Positions 25,321 through 34,221 of a DNA stretch of 64,000 nt are shown here, piece after piece. Under the pieces are notes generated by a model. That model saw nothing but the letters and a program-made list of their open reading frames with translations. It did not search any database and was not told the DNA's origin. The DNA is from JACCSI01 sp963815285 (GTDB taxonomy: Bacteria > Acidobacteriota > Vicinamibacteria > Vicinamibacterales > UBA2999): NCBI GenBank assembly GCA_963815285.1, contig CAWFGB010000013.1:62001-126000 (forward strand). The letters run 5' to 3'. The translations under genes were made by a program, and so were the position numbers. The first letter of the stretch is position 1. Every line of letters starts with the position of its first letter.

Positions 25321-26943
25321 ATGCGCCGCATCGTCATCACACTCGCCGCCGTTTGCTGTTGTCTGGTGGTCGTCGCCGCACAGTCGGCGACGGCCCAGCA
25401 CACCCAGCACCAAACCGACGCCCCGGATCCAGGTTCGGTCCCAAAGTATGTGGCCGAACCGATTCAGCTCTTCACCAGCGGACTCGGCCCCTTCAACCGC
25501 AGAATTTCCTCCACCAGTCCCGAAGCCCAAGCCTTTTTCAACCAGGGCTTCCAGATGATGTTTGCGTTCGCCAAGCTCGATGCCGTCCGCTCTTTCCGCG
25601 AAGCCTGGAAGCGTGATCCCGACTGCGCCATCTGCTATTGGGGCGAAGCCTGGGCCTGGGGCTCCTATCTCAATGGCCCGATGAACGCCGAGCAATCTCC
25701 CTTCGCCTACGCCGCGGCGAAGAAGGCGCTGTCGCTCCGCGACAAGGCGACGACGCAGGAGCAGGCATTCATCGACGCCATTCAAGTGCGCTATGTGAAG
25801 GACTTCAATCCCAAGACGCGCGTCGAGCAGGACAAGGCCTACGCTGAGGCGATGCAGAAGGTCTTCGAGAAGTATCCGGATGATCTGGACGCCGGCACGC
25901 TCTACGGCGACGCGTTATTCCTGCTCGAGCCGCGGCGCGGCACGCGCGACGTCAACGCGCCAAACATCCAGCGCCTCCACGCGGTGCTCGAGTCGGTGCT
26001 CACGCGCGATCCGAAACATCCTGGGGCCTGCCATCTCTATGTCCACGCGACCGAGTCCACCACGCGGCCCGACAAGGCTGAACACTGCGCGGAGTTTCTC
26101 GGCGCAATGATCCCCGGCGCGAGCCACATCAATCACATGCCGTCGCATACGTTCAACGAGGTTGGCCGCTGGGGCGACTCCGTCCGCGCCAATCTCCAGG
26201 CCTGGCACTCGGATCAGAAGGCCGATTACGGCGAAGGGTTTGCCATTTACCCCGATCACAATCTCCACATGCTGCTCTACGCGGCCGCAATGGACGGGCA
26301 GGGGGCGATCGCCATCCAGGCAGGCAAGGACTACTCGAAGCGCACGAGCGACTCGATGTACCACGTGCTGACGCTGATTCGCTTCGGACGCTTCGACGAA
26401 GTGCTCGAGGTGACTAAGCGGCCTGAACGAGAGGTCCCTGCCGCCACATGGGACTTCGCGCAGGGCTACGCGTATCTGCGAACGAAGCAGGCCGACCTCG
26501 CGCCGGTCTACCTCGCACGGGTCAAGAAGACTGCCGAGACGGCCAAGGCGGAGTTCCGCGGCCATTCGGCGAAGAATCTGCTCGGCGTGCTCGCCGGAAT
26601 CCTCGAAGGCGAGATCGCCCGCGCCAATGACGACCTCTCCGGTGCAATCGCCGCGTTCGAGCGCGCGGTCGCCGCAGACGATGCCCTCGACTACGATGAG
26701 CCCGAACCCCTTCCATTCCCGGCGCGTCACTGGCTGGGCGCGGCGCTGCTCGAAGCCAAGCGTCCTGCAGATGCCGAACGGGTGTATCGCGAAGATATCG
26801 CCGATCACCCGCATAACGGGTGGTCGTTGCACGGACTGCAGCAGGCGTTGAAGGCGCAAGGCAAGAGTTCGGCAGAAGTTGACACGGATCTGGCGGCGAG
26901 CTGGTCCCGTTCGGACACCTGGATCCGCGCGTCGCGGTTCTAG
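25321..26943 (+). CDS. Secreted TPR-repeat protein
   Basis: The protein has 540 residues from ATG 25321, which has AGGAGA about 6 bases upstream. A signal peptide is clear (RRIVITLAAVCCCLVVVAAQ, cleavage near AQSATAQ). The body is TPR-like: FFNQGFQMMFAFAKLDAVRSF, then KRDPDCAICYWGEAWAWG, and further helical pairs including PGACHLYVHATE and a histidine-rich HINHMPSHTF. This arrangement is frequent in secreted or periplasmic tetratricopeptide proteins of unknown role. A 15-base exact inverted repeat flanks the gene (25275-25289 and 27044-27058). Confidence 0.82.
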   Translation: MRRIVITLAAVCCCLVVVAAQSATAQHTQHQTDAPDPGSVPKYVAEPIQLFTSGLGPFNRRISSTSPEAQAFFNQGFQMMFAFAKLDAVRSFREAWKRDPDCAICYWGEAWAWGSYLNGPMNAEQSPFAYAAAKKALSLRDKATTQEQAFIDAIQVRYVKDFNPKTRVEQDKAYAEAMQKVFEKYPDDLDAGTLYGDALFLLEPRRGTRDVNAPNIQRLHAVLESVLTRDPKHPGACHLYVHATESTTRPDKAEHCAEFLGAMIPGASHINHMPSHTFNEVGRWGDSVRANLQAWHSDQKADYGEGFAIYPDHNLHMLLYAAAMDGQGAIAIQAGKDYSKRTSDSMYHVLTLIRFGRFDEVLEVTKRPEREVPAATWDFAQGYAYLRTKQADLAPVYLARVKKTAETAKAEFRGHSAKNLLGVLAGILEGEIARANDDLSGAIAAFERAVAADDALDYDEPEPLPFPARHWLGAALLEAKRPADAERVYREDIADHPHNGWSLHGLQQALKAQGKSSAEVDTDLAASWSRSDTWIRASRF

Positions 26944-27064
26944 GAATTGCCCGACTCGCAGGGCAAAACTGCTGATGTATGGAATTCGTGCCAGGTAAGA
27001 TGGATGTTCTTGCGCGTTCGTGCCCCCGCGCAGCGTGCGACGGAAATGGGGCAGGCCCTTTCTT

Positions 27065-28255
27065 ATGCGAAGCGTAAAAGCTGCGATTTTGTTGCTGATT
27101 CTGAGCGGGGTTGGGATCGCCCTCGGTGCCCAAGGGCGTCGCGGCGGCAGCCAGATCAAGCCCGGCGAGGAATGCCCGCCGGGGACGACCGAAACACGTC
27201 CGAATTCCTGTCAAGCACCGGAGTTCCCGCCGCCGAGCATCCTCGATTACCGCCCCCGCAACACGCTGGTGACCACCGAAACACCGGTCCCCCGCGCCAA
27301 GTTTCCGGTCATCGACATTCACGGCCACCCACCCGGCATCAACAGCGCCGAGGGGCTGGCGCGAATGGTCGCCGAGATGGACAAGCTCAATCTGCGAGTG
27401 ATGACGAGCGCCAGCAACACCTCGGGCGAACGGCTCACACAGTTGCTCGGCGTCATCAACGCCAGCCCGCACAAGGACCGCTTCCGGGTGTTCACGGGCG
27501 TGGACTTTCGGGACGTCGGCCCCGGCTGGGCGGAAAAGGCGGTCGCGCAACTCGAAGCTGACATCAAGGTTGGCGCGGTCGGCGTCGGAGAAGTCGGCAA
27601 GTCCTTCGGCCTGACGACGCGCAAGCGCGACGGCAGCCGCCTGAAAATCGACGATCCGGATCTCGATCCGATCTGGCAGGCGGCCGCGCGGCTCGACATC
27701 CCGATGTTCATCCACACGGCCGAGCCCCAGGAGTTCTTCTCGCCCCTGGACAACAAGAACGAGCGGTGGCTGGAACTGGCGCTGTTTCCTGACCGGCGTA
27801 ACTACGAGCCGGGGCAGGTCAAATTCGAAGAGTTGATGACCGAGCGGAACAACCTGTTCAAGAAGCATCCGAAGACGCGGTTCATCGCCGCGCATTTCGG
27901 CTGGCACGCGAACGACCTGAAACGCCTGGCCGCGCTCCTCGACGCACATCCTAACGTCGTCGTCGAAGCCGGCGCCATTCTCTACGATTTGGGCCGCCAG
28001 CCGCGTGCCGCACACGACTTCTTCGTCAAATATCAGGACCGGGTCCTCTTCGGGAAGGATTCGTGGCAGCCGGAGGAGTTCCCGTATTACTGGCGCGTGT
28101 TCGAAACCCGCGACGAGTATTTCGATTACTACCGCGGCTATCATGCGTTCTGGAAGTTGTACGGAATCGATCTGCCCGATCAAGTGCTGAAGAAGCTCTA
28201 CTACCAGAATGCGTTACGCGCTGTGAAAGGCATGCCGACCACGGGATGGCCGTAG
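27065..28255 (+). CDS. Secreted amidohydrolase-family protein
   Basis: The protein has 396 residues from ATG 27065. It has an N-terminal signal segment (AAILLLILSGVGIALGAQ) and then an amidohydrolase-2 TIM-barrel. Likely metal ligands are the HxH in VIDIHGHPPG, His in MFIHTAEPQEFF, His in AAHFGWHAND, and Asp in VLFGKDSWQPEEF. The family includes decarboxylases and lactonases of aromatic acids; the intradiol dioxygenase close downstream fits an aromatic role, but the link is weak. The start falls 7 bases after the right copy of the inverted repeat. Confidence 0.82.
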   Translation: MRSVKAAILLLILSGVGIALGAQGRRGGSQIKPGEECPPGTTETRPNSCQAPEFPPPSILDYRPRNTLVTTETPVPRAKFPVIDIHGHPPGINSAEGLARMVAEMDKLNLRVMTSASNTSGERLTQLLGVINASPHKDRFRVFTGVDFRDVGPGWAEKAVAQLEADIKVGAVGVGEVGKSFGLTTRKRDGSRLKIDDPDLDPIWQAAARLDIPMFIHTAEPQEFFSPLDNKNERWLELALFPDRRNYEPGQVKFEELMTERNNLFKKHPKTRFIAAHFGWHANDLKRLAALLDAHPNVVVEAGAILYDLGRQPRAAHDFFVKYQDRVLFGKDSWQPEEFPYYWRVFETRDEYFDYYRGYHAFWKLYGIDLPDQVLKKLYYQNALRAVKGMPTTGWP

Positions 28256-28353
28256 TAGCTGTTTGCGGCGTTGGAGGCACAGGCAAGGAAACGGCACGAC
28301 GCCCCGCGGTCGGTTGAAACGCGGCAGATTGCCGGTGCGCGGTGATGGCGCCG

Positions 28354-28605
28354 CTAACTGCTCGAGGTCGGCCCGCGCCAGCCGTCGCTGATGAACGCCG
28401 GCGCCCCATCCTGCATCCAGCGGCTCTCGAGTAACTCCATGTGGAGCCGTTGGACACGCTGGTTGAACGCATCGTAATCAACGTAGCGCTCAATCGTCCT
28501 GTCTCGATCCGGCCACTCGACCTCGACGACGTAAGCGCTGGTGATCTGATCGAATCGAGTCACCACACGCATCTCTGCCCCGGCGCGCTCGAAAAACCAA
28601 ATCAC
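28354..28605 (-). CDS. Conserved small hypothetical protein
   Basis: I do not recognise a named family. A GTG start at 28605 gives 83 residues. The protein begins VIWFFERAGAEMRVVTRFDQ, has YVVEVEWPDRD in the middle, and ends with a disordered GPTSSS tail. The codon use is like real genes and the frame extends upstream without a better start, so the start is uncertain (ATG at residue 12 would give 72 residues). It is convergent with the amidohydrolase gene and divergent from the dioxygenase gene. Confidence 0.55.
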   Translation of the reverse strand: MIWFFERAGAEMRVVTRFDQITSAYVVEVEWPDRDRTIERYVDYDAFNQRVQRLHMELLESRWMQDGAPAFISDGWRGPTSSS

Positions 28606-28757
28606 CGGTCGAGTATGACAGAAGGGATGCCCGCCGTCCCGATTGGTGGCGAAAAATGGGACCAGCGATTGACATCGCGAACAGCGACGTGCCGCATCGC
28701 GCACTGATGTAATGTTCGGGGACCGAGGGCCGTATCTCACCCCAGGGGGTTACCAGC

Positions 28758-29420
28758 ATGCCGTCGATCCACACCTCGTCATCGCGTCGTCGCTTTCTGG
28801 GGATGCTCGGGCTCGGCGGCGTGTTCATGCACGTGCCGGGCGCGTTCGCGCAAGCGCTCATCGAAACGCCTCGCCAAACTGACGGTCCGTTCTACCCTGA
28901 CACCCTGCCTCGCGATACGGACAACGACCTGCTAATCATCAACCAAGGGCTCACACCTGCGGTCGGCGAGATCACGCACCTTTCCGGACGCGTGCTGACA
29001 CGTGCGGGAGAACCCGTCAGAAACGCCCTCGTCGAGATCTGGCAGGTTGATCATCACGGCGCCTACCTGCACTCGGGCACGAGCAATCGCGACCGCCGGG
29101 ACACGAACTTTCAAGGGTTCGGCCGCTTCCTGACCGGCACAACCGGCGAATACTACTTCCGCACCATCAAACCCGTGCCCTATCCTGGGCGGACGCCGCA
29201 TATTCACGTGAAGGTGAAACGTGGTGACCGCGAGTTGCTGACCACGCAGTGCTACATCAAGGGACACCCACAGAACGACAAGGACGGCGTTCTGCGCGGA
29301 ATCCGCGACGCCCGCGCGCGCGAGTCCGTGATTGTCGCCTTCACCGCGGTGCAAGGCTCGGCTCTGGGCGAATCGGCCGCGCGTTTCGACATCGTCCTCG
29401 GGGTCACGCCGACCGCCTGA
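28758..29420 (+). CDS. Exported intradiol-type dioxygenase
   Basis: The protein has 220 residues and a Tat-type signal (SRRRFLGMLGLGG, twin-arginine). The mature part has the intradiol ring-cleavage fold: RQTDGPFYPDTLP, EIWQVDHHGAYLHS, and RTPHIHVKVKRG. The two tyrosines and two histidines of the Fe(III) site correspond to Tyr in GAYLH, another near GEYYFRT, and the HIH pair. Catechol- or protocatechuate-cleaving enzymes of this type are usually cytoplasmic, so export is notable and is seen in a subgroup. The substrate is unproven. The next gene begins 8 bases later on the opposite strand. Confidence 0.85.
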   Translation: MPSIHTSSSRRRFLGMLGLGGVFMHVPGAFAQALIETPRQTDGPFYPDTLPRDTDNDLLIINQGLTPAVGEITHLSGRVLTRAGEPVRNALVEIWQVDHHGAYLHSGTSNRDRRDTNFQGFGRFLTGTTGEYYFRTIKPVPYPGRTPHIHVKVKRGDRELLTTQCYIKGHPQNDKDGVLRGIRDARARESVIVAFTAVQGSALGESAARFDIVLGVTPTA

Positions 29421-29428
29421 TGCGCTGG

Positions 29429-32126
29429 CTACTCAGTCCGCAGCGCCACCAGCGGATCGACGCGCGTCGCACGGCGCGCGGGCACCCAGCACGCCGCGGC
29501 CGCAACCACCAGGAGGACCCCGGCGACGATGACAAACGTCGCCGGGTCGGTTGCGCTGACACCGAACAGAAGCGTGCGCAAGAAGCGGCTCAGGATCACC
29601 GCACCCAGGACACCGGCCGCCAGGCCGACCAGCGCAGGCTTGAGATGCTGAACGACGATCAGCCGAAGCACATCGCGCCTCGCTGCCCCCATAGCCATGC
29701 GAATGCCGACTTCCTGGGTACGCTGGCCGACCGCATGCGACGTCACGCCGTAGATGCCGATCGTCGCCAGCAGCAGGGCGATCGCGGCGAACGCCGTGAA
29801 CAAGACCGCTTGAAACCGCGGCTGATTCAGCGTCTTCGCGAGCTCGCGCTCGAGTGTGGTCACGCCAAAGATCGGCAGCTGCGAATCGATCGCCTGCAGC
29901 CCACGGCGAATTGCCGGAACGATCGCGGTTGGCTCGCCGGCCGTGCGTACCAACAGCATCTGGGTTCGAGGCGGACCCTGCAGGGCTGACGTGTAGACTT
30001 CGGGCCTGATCACGCGCGTCACCTCCGCCCGATGTGCGTCCCTGATCACCCCGACCACGGTCATCCACGGCGCCTTTGACTGGCCACTTCCTGGCCGCAA
30101 CCGGCGGCCGATCGGATCCTGATCGGGCCACCCGGCTCGCGCCAGCGTTTCGTTGATGACCACCACGAGCGGTGCATCCGCGTGATCGGCCTCGGTGAAG
30201 CCTCGCCCGCGAGCGATGGTCATACCGACCGTCTCGAAATAGCCCGGCGAGACTGTTTCGATTGGATACTCGCTTTGCTTGTCTGGGGGAGGATCCGGCA
30301 CGCCTTCGATCGAGAACACTGTGGAGCTCGTCACCAGTGGCTGCAGGACGCCAGTGCCCGTGGCCGCCGACAGAACGCCGGGGATCGCCCGCACCCGTTC
30401 GAGCAACCGCGAGTAGAAGCTCAGCACGGCTCGTGGATCGGGGTAGCTCGCCGCGGGAGCGCTGACCGTCATCATTGCGACATTGGAGGGGACGAACCCA
30501 CGCTCGGTTTGCTGCATCGTCGTTAGCGTGCGAACGAGCAGACCGGCGCCCGTCAGCAGCACAATCGCGAGCGCCACTTCGGCCGCAACGAGGCCATTGC
30601 GCGTGCGGCGGCTGGCCAATCCGCTGCCGGCGCGTGCGCCCTCTCGCAAGTGTTCCACCATGGTGCGTCGTGAGGCCTGCAGCGCTGGAATCAGTCCCGC
30701 GAGCACGGAGGAAATGAGCGCGAGCAGCAGCGCGAAGGCGAGGACACGCGTATCCATCGTGATGGCATCCTGCCGGGGGATGCCGTCCCCTGCCACCGCC
30801 AGAAAGAAACTGGTGGACCAGTGGGCGAAAGCCACGCCCACCAGTGCCCCAATCAGCGCCAGCACGAACGTCTCGGTGACGATCTGACGGACGAGACTAC
30901 CGCGCGCGGCGCCAAGCGCAGAGCGAATTGCCAGTTCCTTGCGGCGTGCTGCGGTTCGCCCGAGCATCAGGTTCGTCAGGTTGGCGCAGGTGATCAGCAG
31001 GACGAAGCCGACGGCGGCCAGCAGAACCAGAAGCCCCTGCTCGACGTTGCCCACCAACTGTTGTTGCAGCGGCACCAGGTTAATACCGTAGCCCCGATTG
31101 CCTGGGTACTCCTCTTCGAGCGCCTGGGCGATTGCGGTCATTTCGGTCTGCGCCTGCTCGAGCGTCACACCTGGCTTCAAGCGGCCGATAACCGGCAGCC
31201 AGAACGACCCGCGAGCGGCGCGCAGGTCGTCACTCGGCGCGAGCGGCGTCCACAGCTCGACGTCCTCCGGGTACTGGAGCGAGGGAGCCGTTACACCCAC
31301 GACCTCGTACGAACGTCCGCTCAACACCATAGTGCGGCCCACGACGTCCGACACGCCGCCAAACTTGCGCTGCCACAACCCGTGTGACAGCAGGACAACG
31401 CCGTCCTGGCCTGGCGTTTCGTGATGCTCGGTAAACACCAGACCGATGAGCGGCGGCGTCTGCATCACCTCGAAGAAATTCGCGGTCACCATCGCGCCCT
31501 GCAGGCGCTCGGGCTCCCCACTCCCTGTCAGGCTGAAAGCCGCGCGCCGGAAGGCGGCCATCTGCGAACGATCTGCTTTGACTCCGCCAGTCCAGATAAT
31601 TCGGATAGGAGGTGATGTCTTCGCGGATGCCCTCGCGACGGTTGTCCAGCCAGACCATGGTGATCTGGTCGGGATTGGGATAGGACAGCGAGCTGAGGAG
31701 CACGCCGTTGACGACGTTGAACACGGCCGTGTTCACGCCAATGCCGACCGCGAACGTGAGGATGGCAATCACACTGAACGCAGGCGACCGAAACAGCATG
31801 CGCAGCGCGTAACGCGCGTCACGGACGAAAGCAACGGGCAACATCCAGCCTCCTTGCGGGACGATGGGCGGCTCTTGCCGACCCCAATGGACAATCCGCT
31901 GCGGTATCGGCGACTTGCGTGCAGCGATGATGCCGCGCAGCAGCTCCGACTCGTCGAGGACCTTTACGGCGTGGGCGCGGGCTTCCTGGTCCTGGCGACC
32001 GTCGTCACGCGCCTCCTCATACGCCTGAGCGAGATGTGTCGCGAGTTCTTCGACGAAGTCGTCATCGGCGGCCGATGGTGTGAGCCGCGCGAGCCGCTCC
32101 CGAACGATCGCGCTCCAGTGGTGCAT
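29429..32126 (-). pseudogene. ADOP-family permease split by a frameshift (ADOP-2)
   Basis: A gene starting at ATG 32126 encodes an N-terminal ADOP domain (ERLARLT, then RYALRMLFRSPAFSVIAILT and a membrane helix). The frame then breaks near 31561, where the protein should read SFADMAAFRR: the upstream frame gives SFADGRLPARG, and the correct downstream frame begins at ATG 31561 and continues for 710 residues with both FtsX blocks. One or two bases are off in GCAGATGGCC (two missing or one extra). If the indel is real the gene is dead; otherwise it is an intact ADOP. It lies 16 bases after a PadR regulator. Confidence 0.9.
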
Positions 32127-32142
32127 CGGCGGTGGACTCGTT

Positions 32143-32478
32143 TCAGACCGGGCGGAGGACGACGTCCACGGCGCCGACGAAGTCGCGCCAGTTGCGGCGA
32201 CGCGCGTCGAGCTCACGACGGCCGACGGGCGTGAGGCGGTAGAAGCGGCGCCGGCGCTGACCGGGTTTCTCGACCCAGCGCCCGACGATCAGCCCGGCGC
32301 GCTCGAGCCGATAGAGCGAGCTGTAGACGTTGGCGACGTGAAATGACAGCCGACCACCCGTGCGGTCGTCAATGAGTTTGGCGAGTTCGTAGCCATGTCG
32401 AGCGCCCTCCTCGAGCAGCGCCATGATGAGCGTTTCAGCACTCCCCTTCTTCAACTCGGCAAACATATCCGGCGGCAT
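32143..32478 (-). CDS. PadR-family transcriptional regulator
   Basis: The protein has 111 residues from ATG 32478; ATG 32493 (116) and ATG 32466 (107) are also in frame. It has the winged-helix PadR fold: ELKKGSAETLIMALLEEGARHGYELAKL, then HVANVYSSLYRLERAGLI, and a basic wing EKPGQRRRRFYRLTP. The PadR-ADOP pair is a recurring acidobacterial arrangement, so it likely represses ADOP-2 and itself. Just around the start codons lie CATATG (32476-32481) and CATATATG (32491-32498) boxes that could be its operator. Confidence 0.88.
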   Translation of the reverse strand: MPPDMFAELKKGSAETLIMALLEEGARHGYELAKLIDDRTGGRLSFHVANVYSSLYRLERAGLIVGRWVEKPGQRRRRFYRLTPVGRRELDARRRNWRDFVGAVDVVLRPV

Positions 32479-32580
32479 ATGTGCGAGAAGCATATATGTG
32501 AGCCGTGAGGCTCTGCAACCGCTCGCGCGCAAATGCCTGGGCTGGGCCTCCTGGGCGGCTGGGACGACAGCCGACGCGTC

Positions 32581-32624
32581 GCGCAGGGACAGGCCGTGCG
32601 CCGCGCAGGGACAGGCCGTGCGTC
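32581..32624. repeat. 22-bp tandem duplication
   Basis: Two adjacent copies of a 22-base unit (GCGCAGGGACAGGCCGTGCG plus two bases) differ at one position. They lie in the 275-base gap between the PadR gene and the ArsR gene. Confidence 0.8.
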
Positions 32625-32718
32625 GAGCGGTCAGGCGTGAATCCGCATCGCGCATTTCCAGCCCATCCTCCCAGCAACGTGGGGAATTACGCCTGACCCG
32701 CGCGGTTTTTCAATCCGC

Positions 32719-32754
32719 TTGCATTTCATTTTAGTTTTAACTAAATTATATCCG
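32719..32754 (+). promoter_or_regulatory. Promoter and operator for the ArsR cassette
   Basis: TTGCAT (32719-32724) and TAAATT (32742-32747) lie 17 bases apart, and the expected transcription start falls at the GTG start codon (32754), so the message is probably leaderless. A perfect dyad TTTAGTTTTAACTAAA (32730-32745, 7-bp arms) overlaps the spacer and -10 box. This is a classical autoregulated ArsR operator layout. Confidence 0.75.
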
Positions 32755-33140
32755 TGCGTCAGACCGCCGCCCTTCCGGCCTCGGAAATCCCGGTGCTCGT
32801 CGCCGTCGCCTCACCCCGCCGGCGCGAGATACTACGGCTGATTTGGCAGGAGGAACTCGCCGCGGGAGACATCCATGCGGCTATGCCGGACATCAGTTTT
32901 GGCGCTGTATCCCTGCAACTCGGACACCTCGCAGCCGCCGGCCTCGTCGACATCCGCGCTGACGGCCGCCATCGCCGGTATCGCGCCCGGCGCGACGCGT
33001 TTGGCTCGGTTGGCCGCATGCTCGAGCGGATGTGGGACGACGCCCTCTGGCGCTTGAAAGTGGCCGCCGAACTCGAACAGTCACGCCGCGGGCCCAAACC
33101 GCGCCGCACAACTCCTGCACTCAAAAGGACCACGAGATGA
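32754..33140 (+). CDS. ArsR-family transcriptional regulator
   Basis: The protein has 128 residues and a winged-helix ArsR fold: ASPRRREILRLIWQEELAAGD, recognition helix around AVSLQLGHLAAAGLVD, and wing RADGRHRRYRARRDA. No cysteine pair is present in the DNA-binding helix, so it is not an arsenic-type sensor; it resembles the group paired with SRPBCC proteins (often called SdpR- or AHSA1-associated). It starts with GTG directly under the operator-promoter and overlaps the next gene by 4 bases, so it is the regulator of that gene. Confidence 0.87.
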   Translation: MRQTAALPASEIPVLVAVASPRRREILRLIWQEELAAGDIHAAMPDISFGAVSLQLGHLAAAGLVDIRADGRHRRYRARRDAFGSVGRMLERMWDDALWRLKVAAELEQSRRGPKPRRTTPALKRTTR

Positions 33141-33913
33141 CCATGACCCAGACATTTCCTCATCACGTCACTCGCACGATCACCATCGGCGCCCTGCCCG
33201 ACGTCGTGTTCCGCTTCTTTACCGACAGCGGCCGCTGGGCGTCGTGGTGGGGGGCGGGGTCCACGGTTGACCCCACCCCCGGTGGACAGGTCCTCGTCCG
33301 CCATCCCAACGGCATCGAGATGGTCGGCGAGGTTCTCGACATCGCCCCGCCTGAGCGGTTCTCCTTCACCTATGGGTATCCCAGCGGCACCCCCGTGGCA
33401 CCGGGCCAGTCACGGGTCATCATCCGTCTCGAGCAGGTGCCCGAGGGGACGAGGCTTCACCTCCGTCACGAGTTTGCCGGGCCGGACGCCGTAGATCACC
33501 ACGTCCAGGGATGGCGCTATCAGCTGTCGCTGTTTGGCAACGCGGTGGCCAACGAGGTTCACTCTGACGCCGCATCGGTCGCCGATCGGTGGTTCGGGGT
33601 GTGGTCAAACGCGGATGGAGATGCGCGGGATACCGAACTGCAATCCCTGGTGGCGCCGAACGTCACCATGCGCGACAGGTTCAGCCTGATCGTCGGCGCG
33701 TCGGATCTGCGGGAGCACCTTGCCGCGGTGCACCGCTTCATGCCGGGCATGACGCTGACGCGCGACGGGGATGTCCGTCACTGCCAGGGCGTGGTTTTGG
33801 CGGACTGGGTGGCCAGGTCCACCGACGGACAGGTGCGCGGCAAGGGCACCAACGTGTTCACGTTGAGTGCCCTCAACCAGGTTGAATCAGTCACGGGACT
33901 CTGGAACCAATGA
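33137..33913 (+). CDS. SRPBCC (AHSA1-like) domain fused to a SnoaL/NTF2-like domain
   Basis: The protein has 258 residues, translationally coupled to the ArsR gene (ATGA overlap). Residues about 10-140 form an AHSA1/SRPBCC hydrophobic-pocket domain (TRTITIGALPDVVFRFFTD, then WASWWGAGSTVDPTPGG and ERFSFTYGYP). Residues about 150-258 look like a SnoaL/NTF2-type domain (RDRFSLIVGASDLREHLA, then LADWVARSTDG). Both domains bind small hydrophobic ligands, so this could be a bipartite ligand-binding or detoxifying protein under ArsR control. No catalytic residues are evident. Confidence 0.8.
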   Translation: MTMTQTFPHHVTRTITIGALPDVVFRFFTDSGRWASWWGAGSTVDPTPGGQVLVRHPNGIEMVGEVLDIAPPERFSFTYGYPSGTPVAPGQSRVIIRLEQVPEGTRLHLRHEFAGPDAVDHHVQGWRYQLSLFGNAVANEVHSDAASVADRWFGVWSNADGDARDTELQSLVAPNVTMRDRFSLIVGASDLREHLAAVHRFMPGMTLTRDGDVRHCQGVVLADWVARSTDGQVRGKGTNVFTLSALNQVESVTGLWNQ

Positions 33914-34221
33914 CTCGGAGCACATCGGATTCGACGATCCTGTCGCTATTGACCACGACATCGAAGGATCCAGGTCGTGCTGTTGGCCGGAATCTGGTGT
34001 GCGACGAGGTTGTTGAACGCCTGTAATCGCTAGAGCGACGATTCAGAGCTGTGCCCGGAGCGTCCCCCGGCTCGGGCCGCCGTGACCATTACTGGTGCGC
34101 CGAGCTGGCGAAAGAGGTAAATTCTGTTCGTCATTTCGAAGAGGTGTCGATTCAGCCGGCGGCGCTTCGACTAGAAATTAGCAGTTAAAGGTTTGCTGTC
34201 GCTTCCTTGAATAGGAACATT
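33914..34221. other. 308-base gap without a recognisable gene
   Basis: This gap between the SRPBCC gene and ADOP-3 has no convincing open frame on either strand. The last ~20 bases contain AGGAA 4-5 bases before the ADOP-3 start. I see no palindromic operator like that of ADOP-1. Confidence 0.6.

Noticed and set aside
26522..28183. 553-codon minus-strand frame under the TPR and amidohydrolase genes
   Set aside because: It covers two genes with clear signal peptides and motifs, and shows no domain of its own.
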